DNA from: Paludibacteraceae bacterium
Lineage (GTDB): Bacteria; Bacteroidota; Bacteroidia; Bacteroidales; Paludibacteraceae
Assembly: GCA_905235225.1 (NCBI GenBank)
Contig: CAJOKE010000005.1
Span: 27,291-91,290, forward strand
Reading direction: 5' to 3'
Length of the DNA: 64,000 bases
Below the pieces are notes generated by a model. It searched no databases. It worked only from the letters and a program-made list of their open reading frames with translations, and was not told the origin of the DNA. Position numbers and translations under genes: made by a program. Shown in pieces: positions 49,697 through 59,778 of the stretch (positions are counted from its first letter, which is position 1; every line of letters starts with the position of its first letter).

Positions 49697-50536
49697 CTAA
49701 TATATCGTTCCTTCCAACATCGCACGGAAAGCGGGCATGGGGAAATGGGTATCACGTTCCACAATCAAGGTCTTCAATCCGGCATATATACGAACCTCTT
49801 TTTCGATAGCTTCTATATCGGCATCCTCTCCGAAATAAGCGGGAACAAATGCCTTCCAGAACCGCGCTGCTGTTGCATTCGACATATGATACTGCTCCAT
49901 CGTCCACTCCTCATTATTCAGATTGCAAGTCAGGTAAACCATTCCCAAATCAAACATCGGATAACCGTAACCGAAATCGCCGAGGTCTATAAAATAGGGC
50001 GTATGGACGCCGTTCTCCTCTACAAAAATTCCGTTACTGAACTGCAAATCACCGTGAATGGCGGTCTTTGCATCGGGAGCAGCTTGGATAAATGCCCCTA
50101 TCTTTTCCTTTTGATCCGCTGTGAAGAACGGATTATCAGCCAATAACTGCATATAATGTGTCTTCACATCCATAAACTGTGATGTATCTACTTCCGTTGA
50201 ATGCAACTTCTTGCATAATGCAGCAAACTCCGCTGCATATTGCTCGGTATGCGCGGGATCATCGCCTGTTGCCCGGGAATAGGATTTTTTGTTCGATATT
50301 CGATGGAAACGGATACCAAGCCGCTCACCGTCTGTCACCAAATCACCGGGTTCTGGGGTCGGAATACCTGCCTTATACACTTTTTGAGCCAACTCCAACT
50401 CTAAGCGGGCGGCTTCAAAATTGCGGAAATACATCTTCAGCATAACCGTTGAATCGGTCTTGTGGTTATAACTGCTGCCATTCGCTCCTTCACCGGACAA
50501 CACGTAGTCATCCATATTAATTCTGATCGGATCCAT
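49697..50536 (-). CDS. Aminoglycoside-phosphotransferase-fold kinase (TIGR02172-like)
   Basis: AIHGDLQFSNGIFVEENGVHTPYFIDLGDFGYGYPMFDLGMVYLT catalytic loop and Mg site. Confidence 0.8.
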   Translation of the reverse strand: MDPIRINMDDYVLSGEGANGSSYNHKTDSTVMLKMYFRNFEAARLELELAQKVYKAGIPTPEPGDLVTDGERLGIRFHRISNKKSYSRATGDDPAHTEQYAAEFAALCKKLHSTEVDTSQFMDVKTHYMQLLADNPFFTADQKEKIGAFIQAAPDAKTAIHGDLQFSNGIFVEENGVHTPYFIDLGDFGYGYPMFDLGMVYLTCNLNNEEWTMEQYHMSNATAARFWKAFVPAYFGEDADIEAIEKEVRIYAGLKTLIVERDTHFPMPAFRAMLEGTIY

Positions 50537-50608
50537 TTTTTATTCCTAATTGGTTATTGGTATTTGACAACTCCCCGGTTCGGTCTGACAACCTGTGGGG
50601 ATAATTAT

Positions 50609-51697
50609 TTATTGTTTCATAAAAGGTAATGCAGAAGCCTGACTATAGGTCAGTTCTGCCAATTGTTCATTCTGCGGGCTGACTCCGTTCAATTCGTCAA
50701 ACAGCAACCGCAATCCTATTTTGCCGCCGCCCTCACGGAGTATATACACAATACAGATATTTTGTATTCCGATTGCCGAAGAAACTATATCCAGATCTGT
50801 CATGCCCAACTGGTGACGGGCAAGACGGTATGCGTCATCCTCGCATTGCTTAACCAAACGGTTGACATCACCCAGCGTGCGGCAACCGACTTGCTTCATT
50901 ACTGATAAATAAGGCATTAAAGGAGTATCGAATATCTCTGCCTGATTAATTGCGGCAATGCGTTTGTTCAATGCCTCAAAAGGACGTGTCTCAAGATAAC
51001 TGCGGAATGTTTCACCGTCTAACTGAACATCATCCAACTTGCCGTTGCTGACCAAATGCTGCACACGACGGCGATAATCGTTCAACTCCGTCCGAATACG
51101 GCTGAACTCGTCATCCGCCATCTCCAATATACCGGCAAGACGGTTCATCTGACGCATATATTCTCGGGGAATCTCAACACCCGACTTGTAACCGGTATCA
51201 TGATTGGCGGCTGCCCAGGCGTGTTGCAGAGTGGTACGCAACTGTAACTCAAACCGAATCGTATTCAACTGTGGATATTCAGGGTCGTCAATCAGCGTCT
51301 TGGGCAAACGGCATATATAATGCAGCGAGTTATAGCCGAAACTGTCCAACTCATGCAGTTTACGCTTGTCCACGCTATTCTCCCAGTCTATATCAAACAA
51401 CCGCTCTGCCATGGCGGCTATACGGTCCACATCATCGGTGTAGAATGTCACAACACGAACTCCGACAAGGTCAGTCACATCATTCAAATCACTATACTTG
51501 CCACCCTTGCGTTCCAACTTGCCCGACAAACTCTCCAATGTCTTGACACGGCCTTCTACGGTTGTAACATATATGCCGCTCTTCTCCAATGTACTACGGA
51601 GAATTCCTACAACTACCTCTAAAAGACGCTCAAAAACAGGACGTCCTTCCCTGAAGTCGTCCAACAGCATTTGCGAGTGTAAATTCAACACCGCCAT
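50609..51697 (-). CDS. RelA/SpoT nucleotidyltransferase-domain protein (alarmone synthetase-like)
   Basis: SDLNDVTDLVGVRVVTFYTDDVDRIAAM; FGYNSLHYICRLP; FELQLRTTLQHAWAAANHDTGYKSG. Confidence 0.88.
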   Translation of the reverse strand: MAVLNLHSQMLLDDFREGRPVFERLLEVVVGILRSTLEKSGIYVTTVEGRVKTLESLSGKLERKGGKYSDLNDVTDLVGVRVVTFYTDDVDRIAAMAERLFDIDWENSVDKRKLHELDSFGYNSLHYICRLPKTLIDDPEYPQLNTIRFELQLRTTLQHAWAAANHDTGYKSGVEIPREYMRQMNRLAGILEMADDEFSRIRTELNDYRRRVQHLVSNGKLDDVQLDGETFRSYLETRPFEALNKRIAAINQAEIFDTPLMPYLSVMKQVGCRTLGDVNRLVKQCEDDAYRLARHQLGMTDLDIVSSAIGIQNICIVYILREGGGKIGLRLLFDELNGVSPQNEQLAELTYSQASALPFMKQ

Positions 51698-51698
51698 C

Positions 51699-52001
51699 TT
51701 ACCGTATCTCAAACAGACTGATGAAACCCGTCATCATAAACACTTGACGGATATCCTGATTGATATTGCAAACCACAACCTTGCTGCCCTTCGAGGCTGC
51801 TTCTTTGCGGATGGTCAGAAAAATACGCAGACCTGACGAAGATATATACTCAAGATTCTTGCAATCAAGAATAATCTCCTTATTGGATGCCTCTAACAAT
51901 GGTTTGACATCTTCCGCGGTCTGTACTGCGGCTGCAGTATCAAGACGACCGTCAAAACAAGCAATCAGTTGGTTGCCGACTGCTTCAATTGTTGTTTTCA
52001 T
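51699..52001 (-). CDS. STAS-domain anti-sigma-factor-antagonist-like protein
   Basis: GRLDTAAAVQTAEDVKPLLEASNKEIILDCKNLEYISSSGLRIFLTI (conserved Ser context). Confidence 0.9.
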   Translation of the reverse strand: MKTTIEAVGNQLIACFDGRLDTAAAVQTAEDVKPLLEASNKEIILDCKNLEYISSSGLRIFLTIRKEAASKGSKVVVCNINQDIRQVFMMTGFISLFEIR

Positions 52002-54088
52002 ATGTTCTTTGTAAGTGTTAATATATTCTTTCCGTCTATCCGCTCATAGCGAATATCGTCCATTATCTGCCGCACAAGATGAATGCCAAGACCACCGATC
52101 GCACGGTCTTCTGCTGACAATGTAATATCTGCTTCTGCCTGCTGGGTTGGATCAAAAGCTATTCCGCTATCTGATATCACAAACTTGATCTGGTCAGCAC
52201 GTTTCTCCGCCTCTATCAGTACACTGCCCTTCTTATCTTTCGGATACGCATACAGCATGACATTAGTCACCGCCTCTTCCAAGGCAAGATTGATGGTCAT
52301 GTTCAATGCACTGGGCACACCCAAACTCTCTACCCACTCGGCAAGTGTCGGTATCTGCTCAATATCATTGCGCATAACTATACTATGCCGCTTCACATCT
52401 TCCGAACCGGCTGGACATAAACCCGCTTGAGGAATATAGCGTATTGCAAGCATGGTCAGATCATCACTCTGCTCTGCTGAACCCACATACGACTCTACTG
52501 CCTGCAACATGGACTCTATTTGGGCATGGGCATCAAAATCATTCTTCCAACTGCTTATGACCGATTCGACACGGCTCTCGCCAAACAACTGCTTCGCGGT
52601 ATTCTCCGCCTCTGTCAGACCGTCTGTGTATAAGAACAATGTGTCACCCGCATGCAGACTTGTACATTCGGCATGGAATGAAAAACCCGACAATATACCG
52701 ACCGGCAGATTCGCTGCAGCCACTTTTTCATCTCTTAGATAGTATTGCTCGCCGGACGAACTGCGTACAATCGGAGCATTATGACCCGCATTGCAGTAAT
52801 TCAACTCACCGGTCTTCAAATCCAACACACCAAGGAACATCGTAATGAACATATTCATATCATTCACTTCTGACAACGACTCGTTCATCATCACGACTAT
52901 CTTTGCCGGTATATCTTCATGCGCACCTATCGTTCGGAATTGAGAACGGACAACCGCCATCACCAACGATGCCGGAACGCCCTTACCGCTTACATCACCT
53001 ATACAGAAAAACAATTTGTTCTCACGGATGAAGAAATCATACAAATCACCGCCGACTTCCTTGGCAGGACGTACAAAACCGTACATATTCAAATCCTGAC
53101 AATCCGAAAATGGCGGAAAACGCTTGGGCAACATCGCCATCTGGATACTCTTCGCTATCGACAACTCACCCTCTATACGCTCCTCTTGCACCCGGGATGC
53201 AATCATATGCTCGTTGGTCTTTGCCACACGATACATAATAAACACCAACGTCAGCAAACCTATCAGCATCAGAATACTGATCAAACGACCGAAACGGCGA
53301 AGATCTGCAAACATCACATCCTCGGGAATAATGATTCCTATCTTCCAGCCCGTTGCATCTATCTCCTCTTCAAATACCGCATATTTCCTTCCGGGTATGG
53401 TATCAGGCGGGGGAACAATATCAATACCTTTCCCCGAACTGATTGAATAATAACTCTCGGGATATATCTGCAAATATTCACTCAGGTGTTTCAAATGCGC
53501 CAACGACAAATCTACCAATGCCACTGCCACAACTTCACCCGCCTTGTTGCGGATTGGATAGGAACAACTCACTACCATCGCCCGCGCACCGGCATCATCA
53601 AGGTATGGTTCACACCACCAGCAACTGTCTATCGTCATTCCGTTATGAAACCACTCGCTCTGCAGATAATCATGATCCTCACCGCCTATTTCACGGGTAT
53701 AGATTTCTCCGTCCACACGGCTGCTGCAAACCTCATACCACTTTCCTTTTTGTGGATAGTAACCATCCTTGAATGCAATGCCCGCACTCTCCACATTATC
53801 AAGAGTCTCAAGCAACACGCGGGTCGCTGAATACATTGACTCAGGCTTGTCTAAATTTTGCTCCGCAAACATGGCAAGCACCTTCACCGCTTCTTCCAAC
53901 TGGCTGGTCTGAACCTGTATCTCCAACTCCGCACGACGCAGTTCCAACGAAGCACGCTGCTCCGCTGACACACGAAGACCATATCGGGATGCAAAATATT
54001 GAAGACACGCAGTCAGTTCCAACACAACTGCTGCTATTAGAATTATCCACAAACCACCACGGGATACCTTCCTTCTTTTTAGACTCAT
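51998..54088 (-). CDS. Membrane sensor (Cache-like) with SpoIIE-type PP2C phosphatase and C-terminal RsbW-like HATPase domain
   Basis: N-terminal TM and extracytoplasmic domain; FCIGDVSGKGVPASLVMAVVRSQFR, FLYTDGLTEAEN, then NLALEEAVTNVMLYAYPKDKKG...ISDSGIAFDP...GGLGIHLVRQIMDDI. Confidence 0.92.
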   Translation of the reverse strand: MSLKRRKVSRGGLWIILIAAVVLELTACLQYFASRYGLRVSAEQRASLELRRAELEIQVQTSQLEEAVKVLAMFAEQNLDKPESMYSATRVLLETLDNVESAGIAFKDGYYPQKGKWYEVCSSRVDGEIYTREIGGEDHDYLQSEWFHNGMTIDSCWWCEPYLDDAGARAMVVSCSYPIRNKAGEVVAVALVDLSLAHLKHLSEYLQIYPESYYSISSGKGIDIVPPPDTIPGRKYAVFEEEIDATGWKIGIIIPEDVMFADLRRFGRLISILMLIGLLTLVFIMYRVAKTNEHMIASRVQEERIEGELSIAKSIQMAMLPKRFPPFSDCQDLNMYGFVRPAKEVGGDLYDFFIRENKLFFCIGDVSGKGVPASLVMAVVRSQFRTIGAHEDIPAKIVVMMNESLSEVNDMNMFITMFLGVLDLKTGELNYCNAGHNAPIVRSSSGEQYYLRDEKVAAANLPVGILSGFSFHAECTSLHAGDTLFLYTDGLTEAENTAKQLFGESRVESVISSWKNDFDAHAQIESMLQAVESYVGSAEQSDDLTMLAIRYIPQAGLCPAGSEDVKRHSIVMRNDIEQIPTLAEWVESLGVPSALNMTINLALEEAVTNVMLYAYPKDKKGSVLIEAEKRADQIKFVISDSGIAFDPTQQAEADITLSAEDRAIGGLGIHLVRQIMDDIRYERIDGKNILTLTKNI

Positions 54089-54126
54089 AAATGTAATTGT
54101 AGGGGCGTCTTATTCACTTTCCGCCG

Positions 54127-54158
54127 CAAAAGTACTACAAATTTTCGAAATGTGCAAA
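54127..54158 (-). promoter_or_regulatory. Putative promoter of the SpoIIE/STAS/RelA-SpoT operon
   Basis: Minus strand TTTGCACA at -33 (from 54158), 20 nt, TACTTTTG -7 (54134-54127). Confidence 0.65.
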
Positions 54159-54204
54159 AAAAAAGTATAATTACTGCACTTTTTATTCGCTTTTTGCCTA
54201 TAAA

Positions 54205-54236
54205 TTTGCACATGTCAATTAATTATACTAATTTTG
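54205..54236 (+). promoter_or_regulatory. Putative promoter of aroC
   Basis: TTTGCACATG -33 at 54205, 20 nt, TAATTTTG -7 at 54229-54236. Confidence 0.65.
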
Positions 54237-54251
54237 TGCCGTTTTGGCAAA

Positions 54252-55169
54252 ATGAATACCTTTGGACGACATATCAGGTTTACCGATTTCGGGGAATCAC
54301 ACGGTCCCGCTGTCGGCGGCGTTCTGGACGGAATACCGTCACAGGTCATTATTGACACGGACGCTATCCGGCATGATTTGGATCGCAGAGCCGGCAGGAC
54401 CGGGGACTTGATTGTTTCCGATCGCGCCAAAAATGAACATGACGACATCGAATGGCTCAGCGGGGTCATATATGACCATCGGCAATTAGTTTCCCTCGGT
54501 TCCCCCATTGCCTTCATTATCCGTAACACCGATGCCCGAAGCGAGGACTATGAGAACCTCAAGGATACATACCGGCAGGGGCATGCAGACTTGGCATACG
54601 AAATCAAATACGGTATCCGCGACTACCGCGGCGGGGGACGCGCATCTGCACGGGAAACGGCGGCACGGGTGGTTGCAGGCTCTATTGCAAAACAACTGCT
54701 GGCGCAAAAAGGCATACATATCGAGGCACAGCTCTGTCAGGTCGGCGATGTCACCGACCCCCAACAGTTCCTTTCGGTTCTACGCCAAATGCAACAGGAA
54801 GGGGACTCCGTTGGCGGAGTCATTCAATGCCGCATCAACGGTGTTCCCGCTGGTATCGGCGAGCCTATATTTGACAAACTGCAGGCACAACTCGCCTATG
54901 CGGTCATGTCAATCAACGGTTGCAAAGGCTTTGAATACGGAGAAGGATTCGCCACCGCACTCCGCCACGGCAGCGAGCGATATGACTCCGGCGGTATCGT
55001 CGGTGGTATCGCGGACGGACATACCATCACCTTCCGTTGCGCTTTCAAACCTACCGCCACTATCGCAAAACTATATGGCGGACGCCATGATGTATGTATC
55101 GCCGTCAGGGCGGTTCCCGTTGTGGAAGCAATGACCGCCCTTACACTGGCTGACTTGATGAGTACATAA
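54252..55169 (+). CDS. aroC: Chorismate synthase, compact form
   Basis: MNTFGRHIRFTDFGESHGPAVGGVLDGIP; GGGRASARETAARV; SINGCKGFEYGEGF; FKPTATI; GRHDVCIAVRAVPVVEAM. Confidence 0.93.
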   Translation: MNTFGRHIRFTDFGESHGPAVGGVLDGIPSQVIIDTDAIRHDLDRRAGRTGDLIVSDRAKNEHDDIEWLSGVIYDHRQLVSLGSPIAFIIRNTDARSEDYENLKDTYRQGHADLAYEIKYGIRDYRGGGRASARETAARVVAGSIAKQLLAQKGIHIEAQLCQVGDVTDPQQFLSVLRQMQQEGDSVGGVIQCRINGVPAGIGEPIFDKLQAQLAYAVMSINGCKGFEYGEGFATALRHGSERYDSGGIVGGIADGHTITFRCAFKPTATIAKLYGGRHDVCIAVRAVPVVEAMTALTLADLMST

Positions 55170-55177
55170 ATAACGCA

Positions 55178-56164
55178 ATGATTAACATTGATGACATAAG
55201 ACAACCGATTGCAGACGAATTCTATCGCTACGAGAAAATGTTTGCACAAATCATGCAGAGTAACAACAGCCTGCTCAACGAAGTGCTGGACTATATCCGC
55301 GCCAAGACCGGAAAACAACTCCGCCCGCTCCTCGTTCTGCTTTCCGCACAACTCTGCCATGGTGTCACCGACAAATCGATTCTCACAGCAGTTGCCCTTG
55401 AAATGCTGCACAACGCCAGCCTCGTACACGATGATGTGGTGGACTCTTCTCCCATGCGGCGGGGGACGGCTTCCGTTCAAGCCAAATGGACAAACAAAGT
55501 TGCCGTACTCGTTGGCGATTACATGCTCGCTAAAGTCATTGACACCACCGCCGCAATACGGAACCTGCCTATTCTCAATATCGTGGCTAAATTAGGGCGC
55601 AATCTCAGCAGCGGTGAAATCATGCAGTTGCACGCCGGATCATCCATGTGGATTGACGAACCGCAATACTTCCGTATCATTGACCATAAAACCGCACAAC
55701 TCTTTGCCGCCTGCACGGAAGCCGGTGCCGAGTCTTCCGGCGCATCCATGAGGCAGACCACCGCCCTGCGCACCTTCGGTCAGGAATTGGGTATATGCTT
55801 CCAACTCAAAGACGACATCTTTGACTATTCCGATACGGAAGATTTGGGCAAACCGACCATGAATGACATCAGGGACGGAAAAGCCACACTGCCCTTAATC
55901 ATTTCACTGCAACGTGCACCGCAACCCGAAGCCGAACACATCAAGCAGGTGGCGGAAGACTTGATTAACGGACTGGCAGACCCGACAGATGCCGAACAGG
56001 AAATCAAATCCTTCGTTTTGCGATATGCCGGAGTACGGTATGCAACCGCACGTATGAACGAGCATAAAAAAAGTGCCATTGAGGCACTTAATGTATTCCG
56101 CGATTCGCCGGTCAAAACGGCACTGTTATCCCTGCTCGAGTATGCGGTCAATCGTGACCACTAA
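55178..56164 (+). CDS. Polyprenyl (long-chain isoprenyl) diphosphate synthase
   Basis: GKQLRPLLVLLSAQL, LVHDDVVDSSPMRRG, FQLKDDIFDY, GKPTMNDIRDGKATLPLI. Confidence 0.94.
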   Translation: MINIDDIRQPIADEFYRYEKMFAQIMQSNNSLLNEVLDYIRAKTGKQLRPLLVLLSAQLCHGVTDKSILTAVALEMLHNASLVHDDVVDSSPMRRGTASVQAKWTNKVAVLVGDYMLAKVIDTTAAIRNLPILNIVAKLGRNLSSGEIMQLHAGSSMWIDEPQYFRIIDHKTAQLFAACTEAGAESSGASMRQTTALRTFGQELGICFQLKDDIFDYSDTEDLGKPTMNDIRDGKATLPLIISLQRAPQPEAEHIKQVAEDLINGLADPTDAEQEIKSFVLRYAGVRYATARMNEHKKSAIEALNVFRDSPVKTALLSLLEYAVNRDH

Positions 56165-56788
56165 CTCTTCCGCTATCGGATTGGCAGATGTCTGACCATC
56201 TCCTCCCTCATTGATTTTGTCAATTATATCCGCCATAAAGGCACGCAATAACATGCGACGCCCTTCTTCAGGCGCAATACCGCGCTGCTGCATATAGAAC
56301 AAAGCGGACTCATCCAACTGACCGGTCGTTGCACCATGCGATGCTTTCACATCGTCCGCATAAATCTCCAACTGCGGGCGCGTACGCATAACCGCTTGCT
56401 TGGACAGCAACAGATTACGGTTGTTCTGCTGCGCATCCACATGTTGCGCATCCTGCTTGATTCGCAGTTCGCCGAGAAACTCGCCGGAGGAATGATCATC
56501 CAGCACAAACTTGACAAGTTGTCTGCTCACACCTTCACCTGATTCATGGTGCATCCGCGTGTGTGTGCTCACTTTGTCCTGACCGTGCAGAAATGCCAAA
56601 TGGTATATCTCTGTCCGGCAATCCGGCGCAAGATGGTCTATGTGCAACACATTCTCCGCCGAATGAAAATCAAACACAAACAGCCGCAGCACTGAACCCG
56701 AAGCCTGCTTGCAATGAAAATCAAGCAGCGGCTCATCAACATAAATCAAATCGCGGCGTTCACCTTTATTCAAATTCAGCGTATCCAT
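56126..56788 (-). CDS. sufD: SufD-like Fe-S assembly scaffold protein, short form
   Basis: [24 protein letters not shown]-type core ([35 protein letters not shown]); only about 220 aa. Confidence 0.85.
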   Translation of the reverse strand: MDTLNLNKGERRDLIYVDEPLLDFHCKQASGSVLRLFVFDFHSAENVLHIDHLAPDCRTEIYHLAFLHGQDKVSTHTRMHHESGEGVSRQLVKFVLDDHSSGEFLGELRIKQDAQHVDAQQNNRNLLLSKQAVMRTRPQLEIYADDVKASHGATTGQLDESALFYMQQRGIAPEEGRRMLLRAFMADIIDKINEGGDGQTSANPIAEELVVTIDRILEQG

Positions 56789-57512
56789 TCTTCTCCAACT
56801 CAAGAGCTAATGTTTTGTCCCCCGACTTGACAATTTGTCCGTCTGCCAGCACATGCACATAATCCGGCACGATATAATCCAACAGACGCTGATAGTGGGT
56901 AATGACGATGGACGCATTCTCGGGAGTCTTCAACCGGTTAACACCTTCAGCCACCACACGAAGGGCATCTATGTCCAGACCGGAATCCGTCTCATCCAAT
57001 ATACTCAAACAGGGCTGTAACATCGCCATTTGCAGAATCTCGTTTTTCTTCTTCTCGCCACCCGAAAAACCCTCATTCACCGAGCGGTTGTTCAGTTTGT
57101 CCGCCATATCTAACATGGCACGCTTCTCACGCATCAGTTTCAGGAACTCCGATGCCGACAATGCCGCCTTGCCCTCATATTTGCGTTTCTCATTGACGGC
57201 CGTTCGCATAAAATTCACCATCGATACACCGGGGATTTCCACCGGATACTGGAAGGACAGGAACACTCCCTCGCGGGCGCGCACTTCCGGTGCCATTGCC
57301 AGTAAGTCTTTTCCCTTCAGCAACACCGTTCCACCCGTCACCTCATACTGCGGATTACCCGTCAGTACTGCCGACAACGTGGATTTACCCGCCCCGTTCG
57401 GTCCCATGATGGCATGTACTTCCCCCTCACGGATAGTGAGGTTCACGCCCTTCAAAATTTCCTTGCCCGCTATGGAAGCGTGCAAGTCACATATTTCCAA
57501 TAAAGTTTTCAC
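56766..57512 (-). CDS. sufC: Fe-S cluster assembly ATPase SufC
   Basis: [76 protein letters not shown]. Confidence 0.97.
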   Translation of the reverse strand: MKTLLEICDLHASIAGKEILKGVNLTIREGEVHAIMGPNGAGKSTLSAVLTGNPQYEVTGGTVLLKGKDLLAMAPEVRAREGVFLSFQYPVEIPGVSMVNFMRTAVNEKRKYEGKAALSASEFLKLMREKRAMLDMADKLNNRSVNEGFSGGEKKKNEILQMAMLQPCLSILDETDSGLDIDALRVVAEGVNRLKTPENASIVITHYQRLLDYIVPDYVHVLADGQIVKSGDKTLALELEKNGYAEFE

Positions 57513-57540
57513 GCTAAATAAACTAATCTGATTATTACTG

Positions 57541-58512
57541 CTACAGAAGCGACATTACAACTTCGCCCACTGCCTGCAGCGTGGTACGATCCACATTCTC
57601 TATATCGTCATTACGGGTATGCCACCATTCGGCAAAGCCCGCCGCATTATGCGAATCATAATGTATTATATCCACACACGGAATTCCCGCAAGATTCAGA
57701 TAATAGTGGTCATCCGTTATCGGGAATGACACCTTGTCCGAAAAATAGCGTCCGTAACCCAACGCATGGGCCTTGCGCCAAATCAACTCGACATAGTTTT
57801 GAGCGTACTGCACGGAGTACATCTCGCGCGGAAAGACCGCATTAGGCGCACCTACCATGTCCAGCAATACACCATACATATACCGTTCCGAACGGTTCGG
57901 ATATTGCATGGCAAACAGTTGCGAACCGAGGCACCATGTATTCTCACGCTGGACACCGGTGTAAATACGCGGAGTCCCCTGATCCTCATAATCAAAGAAC
58001 ACTATATCCACCGGCTGCTTCAGAGTATTGGATAGACCTATTTGACGGGCAACCTCCAATAGTACTGCCACACCGCTTGCTCCGTCATTGGCTCCGGGGA
58101 CATTGTACAGACGATCCTCATAAATGGACTCCTCATCACACCACGCACGTGTGTCATAGTGGGCGCACAATATAATACTCCCCTTATTGTCACTCACGCT
58201 GTCAGCGGAAAAATGCCCGATGATATTTATAATGGGTTGCACCCGTCCCGCATAGTCCGGCAAAGACCCTTTCTGCAACTCGACACTCGCACCATACCTG
58301 CGCAACTGCTGAACAAGCCATACGGCACAATCGGTATGACCCTTGCTCAGCGGCACACGCGGACCGAACGCCAACTGCTGCTCTATAAACGCATATGCGG
58401 AATCCGAACTGAACGCCCGACGCTCCACCTGAACAGTACCGACACTCTTCCGGCATGACATCAGACCCGCCGCAACCAGCAGCAGACACACAATAACTTT
58501 CTTACCGCACAT
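57541..58512 (-). CDS. M28-family peptidase / glutaminyl-cyclase-like lipoprotein
   Basis: Lipobox [73 protein letters not shown]. Confidence 0.9.
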   Translation of the reverse strand: MCGKKVIVCLLLVAAGLMSCRKSVGTVQVERRAFSSDSAYAFIEQQLAFGPRVPLSKGHTDCAVWLVQQLRRYGASVELQKGSLPDYAGRVQPIINIIGHFSADSVSDNKGSIILCAHYDTRAWCDEESIYEDRLYNVPGANDGASGVAVLLEVARQIGLSNTLKQPVDIVFFDYEDQGTPRIYTGVQRENTWCLGSQLFAMQYPNRSERYMYGVLLDMVGAPNAVFPREMYSVQYAQNYVELIWRKAHALGYGRYFSDKVSFPITDDHYYLNLAGIPCVDIIHYDSHNAAGFAEWWHTRNDDIENVDRTTLQAVGEVVMSLL

Positions 58513-59464
58513 TGATTTCTGAAATGGATTTATGCTCTTGAATGGCTTGGATCGTATCGGCGAACGGGGCTGCCACACTGACAATCTTTGCCTTGGGGCA
58601 GCGCGTCACATCAAACGGAATGGAGTCGGTAAAGACTATCTCCTCAAGATCACTGTCCATAATCCGCTGGCACGCATCACCCGACATGATACCATGACTG
58701 ACAACCGCACGCACGGACTTCGCACCGCCTTCTTTCATCACCGACGCAGCCTTGCACAATGTTCCTGCGGTATCGGCTATATCATCTATCAGCACCACAT
58801 CCTTGCCATACACATCACCTAAAACGCGGATCTCGCTCACTTTATTAAAGTCCGGGCGGTTCTTATAACAAATGACCATCGGCACCTCGCGGTCGGTCAG
58901 TATATGCAGTTTCTTGGCAAACGCAGCCGCGCGCTTGGAGCCGCCTACATCCGGCGACGCGACAATCAGCTTGCGAAGGTTCAGACTCTGGATATAGTTC
59001 GCCAGCACATTGCCGCCATACAAATGATCCACAGGAATATCAAAAAATCCTTGAATCTGGTCTGCATGCAAATCAAGCGTGATAACACGCTCCGCACCCG
59101 CAACCTGCAACATGTTCGCCACCAACTTGGCACCGATACTCACACGAGGTTTGTCCTTGCGGTCCTGACGCGCCCAACCGAAATACGGAATGACCGCTAC
59201 CACTTTGTACGCACTGGCACGCTTCGCGGCATCAATCATAAGCAACAACTCCATCAGGTTGTCGCTACTCGGATTCGTGGATTGAACCAAATACACTGAT
59301 TGTCCGCGTACACTGTCATCAAAGGCGGCACAGAACTCACCATCGGAAAAACGGGTAACCGTCACTTTACCAAGCTTGCAGCCGAGATGCTCGCATATAC
59401 GCTGTGCGATGGCTTCACCCTGACTTCCGGCAAAAACTTTGAACTGAGAAGCTTCCTGTAGCAT
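58502..59464 (-). CDS. prs: Ribose-phosphate pyrophosphokinase
   Basis: FAGSQGEAIAQRICEHLG, RDKPRVSIGAKLVANMLQVAGAERVITLDLHADQIQGFFDIPVDHL, VLIDDIADTAGT. Confidence 0.96.
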   Translation of the reverse strand: MLQEASQFKVFAGSQGEAIAQRICEHLGCKLGKVTVTRFSDGEFCAAFDDSVRGQSVYLVQSTNPSSDNLMELLLMIDAAKRASAYKVVAVIPYFGWARQDRKDKPRVSIGAKLVANMLQVAGAERVITLDLHADQIQGFFDIPVDHLYGGNVLANYIQSLNLRKLIVASPDVGGSKRAAAFAKKLHILTDREVPMVICYKNRPDFNKVSEIRVLGDVYGKDVVLIDDIADTAGTLCKAASVMKEGGAKSVRAVVSHGIMSGDACQRIMDSDLEEIVFTDSIPFDVTRCPKAKIVSVAAPFADTIQAIQEHKSISEINVR

Positions 59465-59466
59465 GA

Positions 59467-59778
59467 TTATTTCTTCTTTTTCTTGGTTTGACCTTGTTGT
59501 GAACCCTGTCGGGGGGCATCTAAATTGAGCAATGCCACCACATCATCCAAACGGCCGTCAGACAATGTATGCAGGTCTGCTTTGATACGTTCCATGCCGG
59601 ATTCCTGATCGCGGTTCCAAGTCAGATTCTTCTGCCGCATACATTGCGCAATATATGCAGTGAGTGCCTGCCGCTCTGACGGATCAGTCAGCGTGCAGGC
59701 ATACTCAATGGTGTCTTGGATAATACGCCCGTAATTCCGCATTTTGATGGGCGTAGTGTTTCGACGAATTGCTATCAT
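59467..59778 (-). CDS. DUF4290-like protein, short
   Basis: MRNYGRIIQDTIEYACTLTDPSERQALTAYIAQCM resembles the DUF4290 N-terminus; Lys-rich tail. Confidence 0.55.
   Translation of the reverse strand: MIAIRRNTTPIKMRNYGRIIQDTIEYACTLTDPSERQALTAYIAQCMRQKNLTWNRDQESGMERIKADLHTLSDGRLDDVVALLNLDAPRQGSQQGQTKKKKK

Noticed and set aside
51699-52001. Expected sigma factor partner of the STAS/HATPase module
   Set aside because: No sigma-factor-like protein was seen among the window's ORFs, so no sigma-factor control is claimed.
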